Shown: positions 1 through 6,958 of the stretch, piece after piece
How the letters are laid out: every line of letters begins with the position of its first letter
Position numbering within the stretch: the stretch's first letter is position 1
Assembly (NCBI GenBank): GCA_023140095.1
Contig: JAGLMJ010000056.1
Span: forward strand, 1-7,649
Length of the DNA stretch: 7,649 nt
Origin: Candidatus Omnitrophota bacterium
Lineage (GTDB): Bacteria; Omnitrophota; Koll11; Zapsychrales; Zapsychraceae
Direction of reading: 5' to 3'
Program-made: the position numbers and the translations under genes
Notes under the pieces: model-generated
What the model saw: the letters and a program-made list of their open reading frames with translations, nothing else
The model's database searches: none
What the model was told of the DNA's origin: nothing

Positions 1-2
1 AT

Positions 3-1679
3 ATGCAAAATCAAAAACATGCCCTCCGCTTTAGTCTCGTTACGCTGACTCTTTTATCCTGCCTTTTTGTGTTTTCCGTTAAACTGCTGCTGATCCAAGT
101 TTTTAATTCCTCGCATTTAGGGAACCTCGCGCAGAAACAGCATAATTATTTTGTCGAGCTTGAACCTGTTCGCGGGACGATCTATGACCGCAACTCGCGG
201 CCGCTGGCGTTTAACGTGCCGGTCTATTCTCTTTTTGCGAATCCTCGTTCGATGTCCGAGGAAGAAAAAACGGAAGCGATAGAACAGCTCGCGTCTGTAC
301 TCGGCCTTGAACCTGATTTTCTTCGGGAACGTTTAGTCCGGGATAAATATTTTGTTTGGCTTAAGCGTAAATTATCCTCGGATCTTGCCGGCCAGATCAA
401 GAAAATGAAGATCAAGGGGATCGGTTTCCGACGGGAAAGCAAGCGGTATTATCCGAATGGCAGCCTCGCCGCTCATGTGATCGGTTTTGCCGGGACGGAC
501 AATATGGGGCTTGAAGGATTGGAGCTCTCCTACAATAAATATCTTAAGGGAAAAGAGGGGAAGATGCAGGTTCTGCGCGACGCCCGGCAGAGGCAGTTGC
601 AGATGGGGGAAAGTTTCTTGCCGCCGCGGGACGGATTTCATCTTGTTTTAACCATCGATGAAACGATTCAATATATCGCGGAGCGCGCGCTTTATAAAGC
701 CTATAAAAAGCATGATGCCAAGGCAGCTAGCATTATTGTTATGGATGTTGAGACCGGGGAAATACTTGCCTTGGCCAATCAGCCTACCTATGATCTGGAC
801 AATGTTGCGCAAAGTAATATTGAGAATCGGACGAACCGGGCGATCAGCTATGTTTATGAGCCGGGTTCTGTTTTTAAGATCATTACTGCCGCCGCGGCTT
901 TAGAGGAAGATATTTTTACTGAAGAAGATAAAATCTATTGTGAGAACGGCAAGTATCGCATTGCTAATCATATCTTAACGGACCACCGCGAACATGGAAC
1001 GCTGGCCTTCAAGGATGTTTTCGGCCTTTCAAGCAATATTGGAGTTGCCAAGATCGCCCAAAAAATCGGTCCGGACAATGTGTATAAGTACGGACAGAGG
1101 TTTCGTTTCGGTATTCCTACAGGGATCGACCTCAACGGAGAGGTGAGCGGCTGGTTAAAGGATCCATCTCAATGGTCAAAGACAACGATCGGGGCGATCC
1201 CGATCGGTTATGAGGTGACAGTGACGCCTTTGCAGCTTGTTTGCGCCATTTCATCAATTGCAAATGAAGGGGTGTATATGCGGCCATTTGTGGTAAAATA
1301 CGTCAAAGATAACCATGGTCAGCATATCAAATCCTTTGAGCCGCAAATTGTCGATAGAGCAGTCAGTTCCGATACGGCAAGGCGCGTTAAAGAAATTCTC
1401 AAGGGAGTTGTTGAGACAGGAACAGGGAAAAGAGCCCAGATCAAAGGTGTCGAGGTCGCCGGTAAGACTGGAACAGCGCGTAAAGTCATAGATGGAAAAT
1501 ATGTTCGCGGAAAATATTATGCGAGTTTCATGGGATTTGCGCCTGCCGATCATCCCCGCTTAGCGGCGGTTGTTGTTTTTGACCAGCCGCATCCAAGCTA
1601 CTTTGGCGGTACTGTTTCGGCGCCGGTTTTTCAGGAAGTAATGAGCGATGCGTTAAAATACCTTAAGATCTCCGAATAG
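3..1679 (+). CDS. ftsI: FtsI-type septal peptidoglycan transpeptidase (class B penicillin-binding protein)
   Basis: This is a DD-transpeptidase that cross-links septal peptidoglycan, working with the FtsW polymerase. It is anchored in the inner membrane with its catalytic domain outside. Seen in the 558 residues: a short cytoplasmic tail, one membrane span (about 10-33), a PBP dimerisation/pedestal domain opening with RGTIYDRN (58-65), and a transpeptidase domain from about 212 to the C-terminus. All three catalytic motifs are intact: SVFK with nucleophile Ser289 and Lys292, SSN at 343-345, and KTGT at 488-491. No PASTA domains follow the transpeptidase domain, unlike SpoVD or PBP2x, so the protein resembles proteobacterial FtsI. 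The ATG lies two bases from the window edge, so its ribosome binding site is not visible and an upstream start cannot be excluded. The short tail before the membrane span nevertheless fits the family. murE follows after 20 bases. The assignment as FtsI rather than the elongation enzyme PBP2 rests mainly on its position just upstream of murE. Confidence 0.95.
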   Translation: MQNQKHALRFSLVTLTLLSCLFVFSVKLLLIQVFNSSHLGNLAQKQHNYFVELEPVRGTIYDRNSRPLAFNVPVYSLFANPRSMSEEEKTEAIEQLASVLGLEPDFLRERLVRDKYFVWLKRKLSSDLAGQIKKMKIKGIGFRRESKRYYPNGSLAAHVIGFAGTDNMGLEGLELSYNKYLKGKEGKMQVLRDARQRQLQMGESFLPPRDGFHLVLTIDETIQYIAERALYKAYKKHDAKAASIIVMDVETGEILALANQPTYDLDNVAQSNIENRTNRAISYVYEPGSVFKIITAAAALEEDIFTEEDKIYCENGKYRIANHILTDHREHGTLAFKDVFGLSSNIGVAKIAQKIGPDNVYKYGQRFRFGIPTGIDLNGEVSGWLKDPSQWSKTTIGAIPIGYEVTVTPLQLVCAISSIANEGVYMRPFVVKYVKDNHGQHIKSFEPQIVDRAVSSDTARRVKEILKGVVETGTGKRAQIKGVEVAGKTGTARKVIDGKYVRGKYYASFMGFAPADHPRLAAVVVFDQPHPSYFGGTVSAPVFQEVMSDALKYLKISE

Positions 1680-1699
1680 AAAAAAATGATTGGAATTAT

Positions 1700-3160
1700 A
1701 TGAAATTAAATGAATTATTAGACGGTATATATACCGGGGAAATTGAAGAGCGTTTTACACAGACAAAAATTCTTTCCGTTAGTTGTGATTCACGCAAGGC
1801 TATGATGGGGGGTATTTTTGTTGTGTTCAAGGGATTCTCGTGTGATGGATCGGATTTTATTGAGGAGGCGGTTAAAAAAGGGGTTTTTGCTGTCGCGACA
1901 AGTGATGATATTGAACATCTTCAAAGGAAATATGAAAATGTCTACTTTATAAAGGTGGATGATCCTCAGGAATTTCTACAGGGTGTTGTTCTTAAACTTT
2001 TCGGGAATCCGTCGGAGGATGTGAAAACTATCGGGGTTACAGGAACCAATGGAAAAACAACGGTGGCATATTTAGTTGAGGCGATTATCAATGAAACCAA
2101 AAAAGAGTGCGGCGTGATTGGCACGATCAATTACCGTTTATCCGATAATATTATTCCGGCGCGACAGACTACGCCGGGCTTTATCGATAACCAGCATTTC
2201 TTAACGGGATTAGCCTGGCAGGACGTTCCCTATTGTGTGATCGAGGTTTCATCGCATGCTTTGACGCAGGATCGGGTTCACGGCATCGATTTTAAAACAG
2301 CCATCTTCACTAACTTGACCAGTGACCACCTTGATTATCATCAGACCACGGAAAATTATTTTGAGGCTAAGTCGAGACTGTTTACAGGATTAGCTCCCGA
2401 GGCAACGGCCGTTATCAATACGGATGATTCGTATGGACGCCAACTGCTGGCCATGACCAAAGCCAAGATCGTTACGTACGGTATTGAACATCAGGCGGAT
2501 GTTATGGCTAAAGACATCCAATTAGACATGTTGGAGAGCCGGTTTACTTTGACCTGTGCTGATGGCGACATTGAGATCCAGTCAAATTTGATCGGAATGT
2601 ACAATATCTATAATATCCTTGCTGCTGTTTCTGCTTGCATTGCCGAGAAGCTGGATCTCGATACTATAAAGAGGGGGGTTGCGAATTTAGGTTTTATTCC
2701 CGGGCGCCTGGAAAGGGTTGACTATGGCCAGGACTTCTCGGTTTTTATTGACTATGCGCATACTCAGGACGCGCTTGAGAATGTTCTTAAGGCCATCCGT
2801 CAGGTCAGTCAAACGAAAATTATCCTTGTCTTTGGTTGCGGCGGCGACCGCGATCGGTCAAAGAGGCCTCTGATGGGGCAAGTGGCGGGACGATTAGCGG
2901 ATCTTTCTATTGTAACAAGCGACAATCCCAGAAGTGAAGACCTGCAGTCCATCATTAACGAGATCGTTCCCGGATTTGATCAAGACAATTATAAAGTGAT
3001 TGTCAATAGAGAAGAGGCGATTGGAGAAGCGATTAAGGAAGCTAAAGCCGACGATATGGTTCTCATCGCAGGAAAAGGGCATGAAACGTATCAGGTTCTT
3101 GCTGACGGAAAGGTCGATTTTAATGAACGGGAGATTATTGAAAAATTTTTGAAATGTTAA
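1700..3160 (+). CDS. murE: UDP-MurNAc-L-Ala-D-Glu:meso-diaminopimelate ligase
   Basis: This cytoplasmic ATP-dependent Mur ligase adds the third stem-peptide residue. At 486 residues it is near the usual length of about 490. Seen in order: an N-terminal substrate-binding domain with SCDSRK (28-33); the central ATPase domain with P-loop GTNGKT (115-120), TTP (157-159), EVSSHAL (182-188) and the SDHLDYH segment (208-214); and a lysine in FEAKSRLF (Lys224) that is the probable carbamylated residue. YNIYN (301-305) takes the place of the family HNxxN. The C-terminal domain carries DNPRSED (408-414). In characterised MurE proteins DNPR marks meso-diaminopimelate rather than lysine specificity, so this substrate is a good inference. 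The ATG sits 20 bases after ftsI and is preceded only by a weak TTGGA at 1690-1694. An alternative ATG at 1686 is out of frame and hits a stop after five codons. The 3' end overlaps murF by 7 bases. Confidence 0.97.
   Translation: MKLNELLDGIYTGEIEERFTQTKILSVSCDSRKAMMGGIFVVFKGFSCDGSDFIEEAVKKGVFAVATSDDIEHLQRKYENVYFIKVDDPQEFLQGVVLKLFGNPSEDVKTIGVTGTNGKTTVAYLVEAIINETKKECGVIGTINYRLSDNIIPARQTTPGFIDNQHFLTGLAWQDVPYCVIEVSSHALTQDRVHGIDFKTAIFTNLTSDHLDYHQTTENYFEAKSRLFTGLAPEATAVINTDDSYGRQLLAMTKAKIVTYGIEHQADVMAKDIQLDMLESRFTLTCADGDIEIQSNLIGMYNIYNILAAVSACIAEKLDLDTIKRGVANLGFIPGRLERVDYGQDFSVFIDYAHTQDALENVLKAIRQVSQTKIILVFGCGGDRDRSKRPLMGQVAGRLADLSIVTSDNPRSEDLQSIINEIVPGFDQDNYKVIVNREEAIGEAIKEAKADDMVLIAGKGHETYQVLADGKVDFNEREIIEKFLKC
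1723..1736 (+). repeat. 14-bp perfect palindrome in the 5' end of murE
   Basis: CGGTATATATACCG is its own reverse complement and covers murE codons 8-13, starting 23 bases after the A of the ATG. It could form a short hairpin in the early coding region or be a dimer-type protein site. A perfect 14-mer palindrome is expected about once in every two windows of this size by chance, so no function is claimed. Confidence 0.3.
3154..3160 (+). promoter_or_regulatory. murE/murF start-stop overlap (translational coupling site)
   Basis: The heptamer ATGTTAA holds the murF start codon and the murE stop codon TAA in a different frame. No properly spaced Shine-Dalgarno sequence precedes this ATG, so a ribosome terminating murE is the likely source of murF initiation. 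The overlap is seen directly; coupling is inferred. Confidence 0.6.
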
Positions 3161-4527
3161 CGGTTGAAGAAATTAAAAAGGCTACGAGAGGGACATTTGT
3201 TCAAGGATCAATAGTATCGACGGTAACCGGTGTTTCGATCGATTCGCGCAAGATAGGGAAGGGAAATGCTTTTATCGCGATCAAGGGCGAACGGTTCGAC
3301 GGGCATGATTTTATCCGGAAGGCCGTGCGCAATGGCGCGACGGTGGTCATCAGTTCCAAAAAGATTGTTTGCGCGCGTGACGTAACGGTCATTGGCGTGA
3401 AAGACACTACCAAGGCGCTGGGTCAGATCGCGGCATGGCATCGGCAACGGTTTAGCATTCCGGTCGTTGCGATAACAGGAAGCACTGGCAAGACGACGAC
3501 CAAGGAGATGATCGCCTCGGTTCTGGCGAAGCGTTTTAAAGTCCTTAAGAATGTCGGAACAGAGAATAATCAATACGGTGTTCCGTTAACCCTTCTTAAA
3601 CTGAAGGCCTCCCACCAGGTCGCTGTCCTTGAACTTGGGACCAATCAACCCGGGGATATTCGCTGGTTAGCAAAGATCGCCAGTCCGACCATGGGTATTT
3701 TTATGAATGTCGGCGAGTCGCATCTGAAGGGATTAAAAACTCCGGCGGGAGTTCTCCGGGAAAAAGCGCAATTGATCAAATACATGGAGCCTGGTGGTGT
3801 TGTGATTTTAAATGGTGATGACCGCTATCTGGCAACTCTGCCGAAAAAATATAAAAAGCAGAAAATGATTCGATTTGGACGCGGTAAAAAAGCTGATCAT
3901 AGAGCCGACGATGTCGTTGTTCGGGATAACCGGAGCCTTTATTTTAAGGTGCGTCGACATGTATTTAAGATTAACAGTCCGGCGACGCACAATGTTTATA
4001 ACGCCCTAGCGGCAATTTCTTGTGGTCGGGTGTTTAAAATTCGATATAATGATATTACTTCCGTTTTAAGCCGTTTTCCCTTTCTTTGGGGACGCCAGGA
4101 GATCAGGAAGATCGGTCAATTCTGGCTTATTGATGACACCTATAACGCGAATCCGGTTTCGTTAAAAAGTGCTATTAGCACTTTGGACACATTACACATA
4201 AAGGGGAAAAGGATCGTTATTTGCGCGGATATGTTGGAACTCGGACCGCGTTCTGTCGCGTTGCATCGGTCTGCAGGAGAAATGATCGGAAGATCCCACG
4301 CGGATATTGTTTTGACGACTGGCCGCCACGCGCGGCACATCACGCACGAATTAAAACGGGCTAAAGGGAGCATCACCGCCTTGCATTGCAGTGATACGAA
4401 CGAAGTACGCAAGAGGTTAAAAAAGTTTTGTCATCCCGGCGATGCCGTTCTTGTTAAGGGATCGCGGGGCATGCATATGGAACGGATCGTTACTTTCCTC
4501 AACACGCATTTTAAGAATTTTTCGTAA
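3154..4527 (+). CDS. murF: UDP-MurNAc-tripeptide:D-alanyl-D-alanine ligase
   Basis: This cytoplasmic ATP-dependent ligase adds D-Ala-D-Ala, completing UDP-MurNAc-pentapeptide for MraY. Its 457 residues match the family (about 450). Seen: the N-terminal domain with VSIDSRK (27-33); the P-loop TGSTGKTTTKEM (108-119); TENNQYGVPLTLL (136-148); ELGTN (160-164); the probable carbamylated lysine in LREKAQL (Lys204); HNVYNALAA (279-287); DDTYNANPxS (327-336); and the closing VLVKGSRGMHMERIV segment (432-446). One small departure is ICADMLELG (356-364), where MurF proteins commonly read LGDM or VGDM before ELG, so a usual glycine is alanine. The catalytic core is otherwise intact. The start ATG lies inside the murE stop region (ATGTTAA, 7-base overlap). 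The nearest purine-rich run, GGGAG at 3129-3133, is about 20 bases upstream and too far to act as a normal Shine-Dalgarno site. Translation is therefore probably coupled to murE. mraY begins 6 bases after the stop. Confidence 0.97.
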   Translation: MLTVEEIKKATRGTFVQGSIVSTVTGVSIDSRKIGKGNAFIAIKGERFDGHDFIRKAVRNGATVVISSKKIVCARDVTVIGVKDTTKALGQIAAWHRQRFSIPVVAITGSTGKTTTKEMIASVLAKRFKVLKNVGTENNQYGVPLTLLKLKASHQVAVLELGTNQPGDIRWLAKIASPTMGIFMNVGESHLKGLKTPAGVLREKAQLIKYMEPGGVVILNGDDRYLATLPKKYKKQKMIRFGRGKKADHRADDVVVRDNRSLYFKVRRHVFKINSPATHNVYNALAAISCGRVFKIRYNDITSVLSRFPFLWGRQEIRKIGQFWLIDDTYNANPVSLKSAISTLDTLHIKGKRIVICADMLELGPRSVALHRSAGEMIGRSHADIVLTTGRHARHITHELKRAKGSITALHCSDTNEVRKRLKKFCHPGDAVLVKGSRGMHMERIVTFLNTHFKNFS

Positions 4528-4533
4528 AGGCAT

Positions 4534-5619
4534 ATGTTTTATTATCTATCTGAATTCAGGCATATTTTCTCCGGGTTCAATCTCTTCCGGTATATTACGT
4601 TCCGGACTGCTATGGCGGGCCTGACAACTTTTCTGTTATGCGTTGTTTTTGGGCCGTTTATCATTGAACGATTAAAAAAGATGAAAGTTCGGGAAATTTC
4701 TAAAAGAGAGGACTGCCCCGACCTCGATCCGTTTCACATTCCGAAAGAAGGAACCCCGACGATGGGGGGCGTTTTTATTGTTGCTAGTATTCTTTTGTCT
4801 GTCTTTTTGTGGGCTGACCTTGGGAGCCGTTATATTCTTCTGACGGCCTTTACGTGTTTTTCGCTTGCAATTCTCGGGTGGGTTGACGATTACGTCAAGT
4901 TAACGCAAAAAGGGCGGCGCGGATTGACGAAGCGCACCAAACTGGTCTGGGAGATCATGATTGGATGTTTTATCGGTAGCTATGTTTATTTTAATCCTGA
5001 TACGTCGACCAAAATCGACCTTCCGTTCTTCAAGAATGTCATTTGGGATGTCGGCATATTCTATATTCCTTTTGCCGCGATTGTTGTCATAGGAACGTCG
5101 AACGCGGTCAATCTGACCGATGGGCTCGATGGGCTAGCGATCGGATGTGTTTTGATTGTTGGATTAACCTTGGCGGTCTTAAGCTATATTACGGGCCACT
5201 TGGCGTTCAGCGAATATCTTTTTATTCCCTTTATCTCCGGGGCGGGGGAGTTGGCTGTTTTTTGTTCGGCGATCATGGGCGCGAGTTTAGGTTTTTTATG
5301 GTTCAACTGTCATCCGGCGACGGTTTTTATGGGCGACGTCGGGTCATTGTCGCTCGGTGGGACACTAGGGGTGATCGCGGTTTTGATTAAAAAGGAATTG
5401 CTGCTCGTTATCGTTGGCGGGATCTTTGTGATCGAGGCGGTATCTGTCATCTTGCAGATTCTTTCGGTTCAACTGCGCGGCAAAAAAATATTTAAGGTTT
5501 CACCACTGCACCATCATTTGCAATTATCAGGTTGGAAAGAGTCAAAGATCATTATCCGTTTCTGGATCATTGCGATCATTCTGGCACTTATTACATTAAT
5601 GACGTTAAAGATCAGATAA
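4534..5619 (+). CDS. mraY: Phospho-N-acetylmuramoyl-pentapeptide transferase
   Basis: This polytopic inner-membrane enzyme transfers phospho-MurNAc-pentapeptide from UDP to undecaprenyl phosphate, forming lipid I. Its 361 residues agree closely with the E. coli enzyme (360), and about ten hydrophobic spans are visible. Seen: an N-terminal segment ending FSGFNLFRYITFR (12-24) typical of the family; GTPTMGG (73-79); GWVDDY with the Mg-binding aspartate pair Asp118-Asp119; NAVNLTDGLDGLA (190-202); FMGDVGSLSLGG containing Asp268; and SPLHHHLQLSGW (323-334) with the conserved HHH. All recognised active-site positions are present. The chosen ATG is supported by the match of the whole N-terminus to the family. 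The only Shine-Dalgarno-like run, AAAGG at 4526-4530, is just 3 bases from the ATG and overlaps the murF stop, so reinitiation from murF is plausible. A 27-base gap separates it from murD. Confidence 0.98.
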   Translation: MFYYLSEFRHIFSGFNLFRYITFRTAMAGLTTFLLCVVFGPFIIERLKKMKVREISKREDCPDLDPFHIPKEGTPTMGGVFIVASILLSVFLWADLGSRYILLTAFTCFSLAILGWVDDYVKLTQKGRRGLTKRTKLVWEIMIGCFIGSYVYFNPDTSTKIDLPFFKNVIWDVGIFYIPFAAIVVIGTSNAVNLTDGLDGLAIGCVLIVGLTLAVLSYITGHLAFSEYLFIPFISGAGELAVFCSAIMGASLGFLWFNCHPATVFMGDVGSLSLGGTLGVIAVLIKKELLLVIVGGIFVIEAVSVILQILSVQLRGKKIFKVSPLHHHLQLSGWKESKIIIRFWIIAIILALITLMTLKIR

Positions 5620-5626
5620 CATCTAT

Positions 5627-5637
5627 GGAAGGAAAGG
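5627..5637 (+). promoter_or_regulatory. Ribosome binding site of murD
   Basis: The purine run GGAAGGAAAGG ends 9 bases before the murD ATG and is the clearest Shine-Dalgarno-like sequence in the window. It supports the start at 5647, which also begins exactly before the Rossmann-type KIVIIGAKRSG segment. The preceding gap from the mraY stop holds nothing else recognisable. Confidence 0.6.
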
Positions 5638-5646
5638 TCATATCAA

Positions 5647-6957
5647 ATGGACATTGCAGGTAAAAAAATTGTTATTATCGGCGCAAAGCGAAGCGGAATG
5701 GCGCTAGCGCGGCTAGTGACTTCGTTAAACGGAAAGGCGGGTATCTCCGAGCGGGGGCCGGAAGATTGTGTGACTCAGGAATTTAAAGACTGGGCGTTTG
5801 ATCACGATATTGCCTCAGAATTTAATGGCCACACGCAGGAATTCGTTGAGGATGGGGACCTCGTGGTCTTAAGCCCGGGTGTGCGTTTTGACGCGCCGCT
5901 TGTTCAATGGGCCAGGGATAGGGAAATTCCCGTCTTAGGAGAGATTGAGTTTGCCTCGCAGTTCTGTACGAAGCCGATCATTGCGGTGACAGGAAGCAAT
6001 GGTAAGACCACGGTCGCAACTCTCACCCGCGATATTCTTGAGCATGCTGGTCACAAGGTATGCTTATGCGGGAATGTCGGTTTTCCGTTCTCAGGGTTCG
6101 TCCTTGATCTTGACGATAAAGATCTCGTCGTCCTCGAGATCAGTTCCTTCCAATTGGAATCTGTACTTGATCCTGACTCGTCGCCGAGGACACATTCGGA
6201 CGAGTACCTCAGAGCCGAGGGGTTCAGTCCTCACATTGCGGTTATTTTGAATTTTAGCCAGAACCATCTCGACCGGCATAAAGACCTTCAGGAATATCTC
6301 GACGCGAAGAAGAGGATCTTCCTAAACCAGGGGCCGGATGATTTCGCTGTCCTGAATTATAACGATCCGCAGTTAAAGGCCCTGGCGGTAGAAGTAAAGT
6401 CGCGGGTGGTTTACTTTGACTCTCCGACGGATAATGAAGAAAGGATAGATCCCAACCATTCGGCCGTCGAGGAGGTTGGGCGGATCCTCGGTGTTAATAA
6501 GGAGCGCTGCCGGGAAGTTTTTAAAGAATTCAAAGGGGTTGAACACCGGTTGGAAAAAGTACGCGATCTCAACGGCATTGATTTTGTCAATGATTCTAAG
6601 GCGACGACGGTCGAGGCCGCAAGGTGGGCGTTAGGAAGGATCGATAGGCCGGTTGTCATGATTTGCGGCGGGCGGGATAAGAATATTGATTTCTCTGTCT
6701 TAGCGGAACCCGTGCGGCAGAAGGTGAAAAAGATCTACGCGATCGGAGAGGCGAGGCAGAAGATCCGTCAGGCCTTTGATGCGGTGACTGGCTTTGAAGA
6801 ATGCGATGGGTTAGAAGAGGCGGTGGTTAAGGCGCGGCAAAGCGCGTCCGAAGGGGATTGTGTTCTCTTAAGCCCGATGTGCGCGAGTTTTGATATGTTC
6901 AATGATTTTGAGCATCGCGGCCTCGTGTTTAAAGAAATTGTTGGTCGACTAAAATAA
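5647..6957 (+). CDS. murD: UDP-MurNAc-L-alanine:D-glutamate ligase with an internal insertion
   Basis: This cytoplasmic ligase adds D-Glu to UDP-MurNAc-L-Ala, producing the MurE substrate. Seen: the N-terminal Rossmann-like domain (KIVIIGAKRSG, 7-17; SPGV, 76-79); P-loop TGSNGKTT (115-122); GNVG (142-145); EISSFQLE (164-171); NHLDRH (206-211); the probable carbamylated lysine Lys221 in DAKKRIF; EHRLE (299-303); NDSKATT (315-321); GGRDKNIDFS (341-350); and LSPMCASFDMFNDFEHRG (408-425). Catalytic motifs are intact and there is no frameshift. Two oddities stand out. About 17 extra hydrophilic residues (roughly 174-190) lie between SSFQLE and the HIAVILN strand, over a DNA inverted repeat. The central domain is also roughly 20-25 residues shorter than in E. 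coli MurD before NHSAVEEV (270-277), without the HN of the HNxxN segment. These nearly cancel, so the total of 436 looks deceptively normal (E. coli has 438). The stop is one base from the ftsW ATG. Confidence 0.96.
   Translation: MDIAGKKIVIIGAKRSGMALARLVTSLNGKAGISERGPEDCVTQEFKDWAFDHDIASEFNGHTQEFVEDGDLVVLSPGVRFDAPLVQWARDREIPVLGEIEFASQFCTKPIIAVTGSNGKTTVATLTRDILEHAGHKVCLCGNVGFPFSGFVLDLDDKDLVVLEISSFQLESVLDPDSSPRTHSDEYLRAEGFSPHIAVILNFSQNHLDRHKDLQEYLDAKKRIFLNQGPDDFAVLNYNDPQLKALAVEVKSRVVYFDSPTDNEERIDPNHSAVEEVGRILGVNKERCREVFKEFKGVEHRLEKVRDLNGIDFVNDSKATTVEAARWALGRIDRPVVMICGGRDKNIDFSVLAEPVRQKVKKIYAIGEARQKIRQAFDAVTGFEECDGLEEAVVKARQSASEGDCVLLSPMCASFDMFNDFEHRGLVFKEIVGRLK
6176..6205 (+). repeat. Inverted repeat inside murD, probable in-frame palindromic insertion
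   Basis: The arms ACTCGT (6176-6181) and CCGA (6184-6187) pair with TCGG (6196-6199) and ACGAGT (6200-6205). This gives a 10-bp stem with a 2-base bulge (CG, 6182-6183) and the 8-base loop GGACACAT. It lies wholly within the codons for the extra residues of MurD (about 6166-6216). A second small pairing, CCTC (6207-6210) with GAGG (6217-6220), abuts it, and GCCGAGG occurs twice (6183-6189 and 6214-6220). The structure is read directly from the sequence. That it is a mobile or repeated palindromic element, as in the Rickettsia palindromic elements that insert in frame, is inference and needs further copies in the genome. Confidence 0.55.
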
Positions 6958-6958
6958 T

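Noticed and set aside
1254..1553. Antisense open frame under the ftsI transpeptidase domain
   Set aside because: It is a shadow of the conserved ftsI codons, including the KTG motif region, with no independent support.
1686..1703. Alternative ATG upstream of murE
   Set aside because: It is out of frame with murE and reaches TGA after five codons. The murE N-terminus starting at 1700 fits the family.
3208..3573. 121-codon open frame on the - strand across murF
   Set aside because: It lies entirely within the well-supported murF coding region, its translation resembles no family I know, and no start signal or spacing supports it.
5043..5390. 115-codon + strand open frame within mraY in another frame
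   Set aside because: It overlaps the conserved NLTDGLDG and GDVGSLSLGG parts of mraY. Its translation is rich in Arg, Gly, Cys and Trp, as expected of an out-of-frame reading.
5620..5646. Possible terminator or promoter in the widest gap (mraY-murD)
   Set aside because: Twenty-seven bases hold only the ribosome binding site. There is no GC-rich hairpin with a T-run and no convincing -35/-10 pair.
5625..5663. Mini-ORF of 12 codons overlapping the murD start as a possible leader peptide
   Set aside because: The ATG is part of the purine-rich ribosome binding region of murD. The peptide has no regulatory codon pattern and no attenuator hairpin follows.
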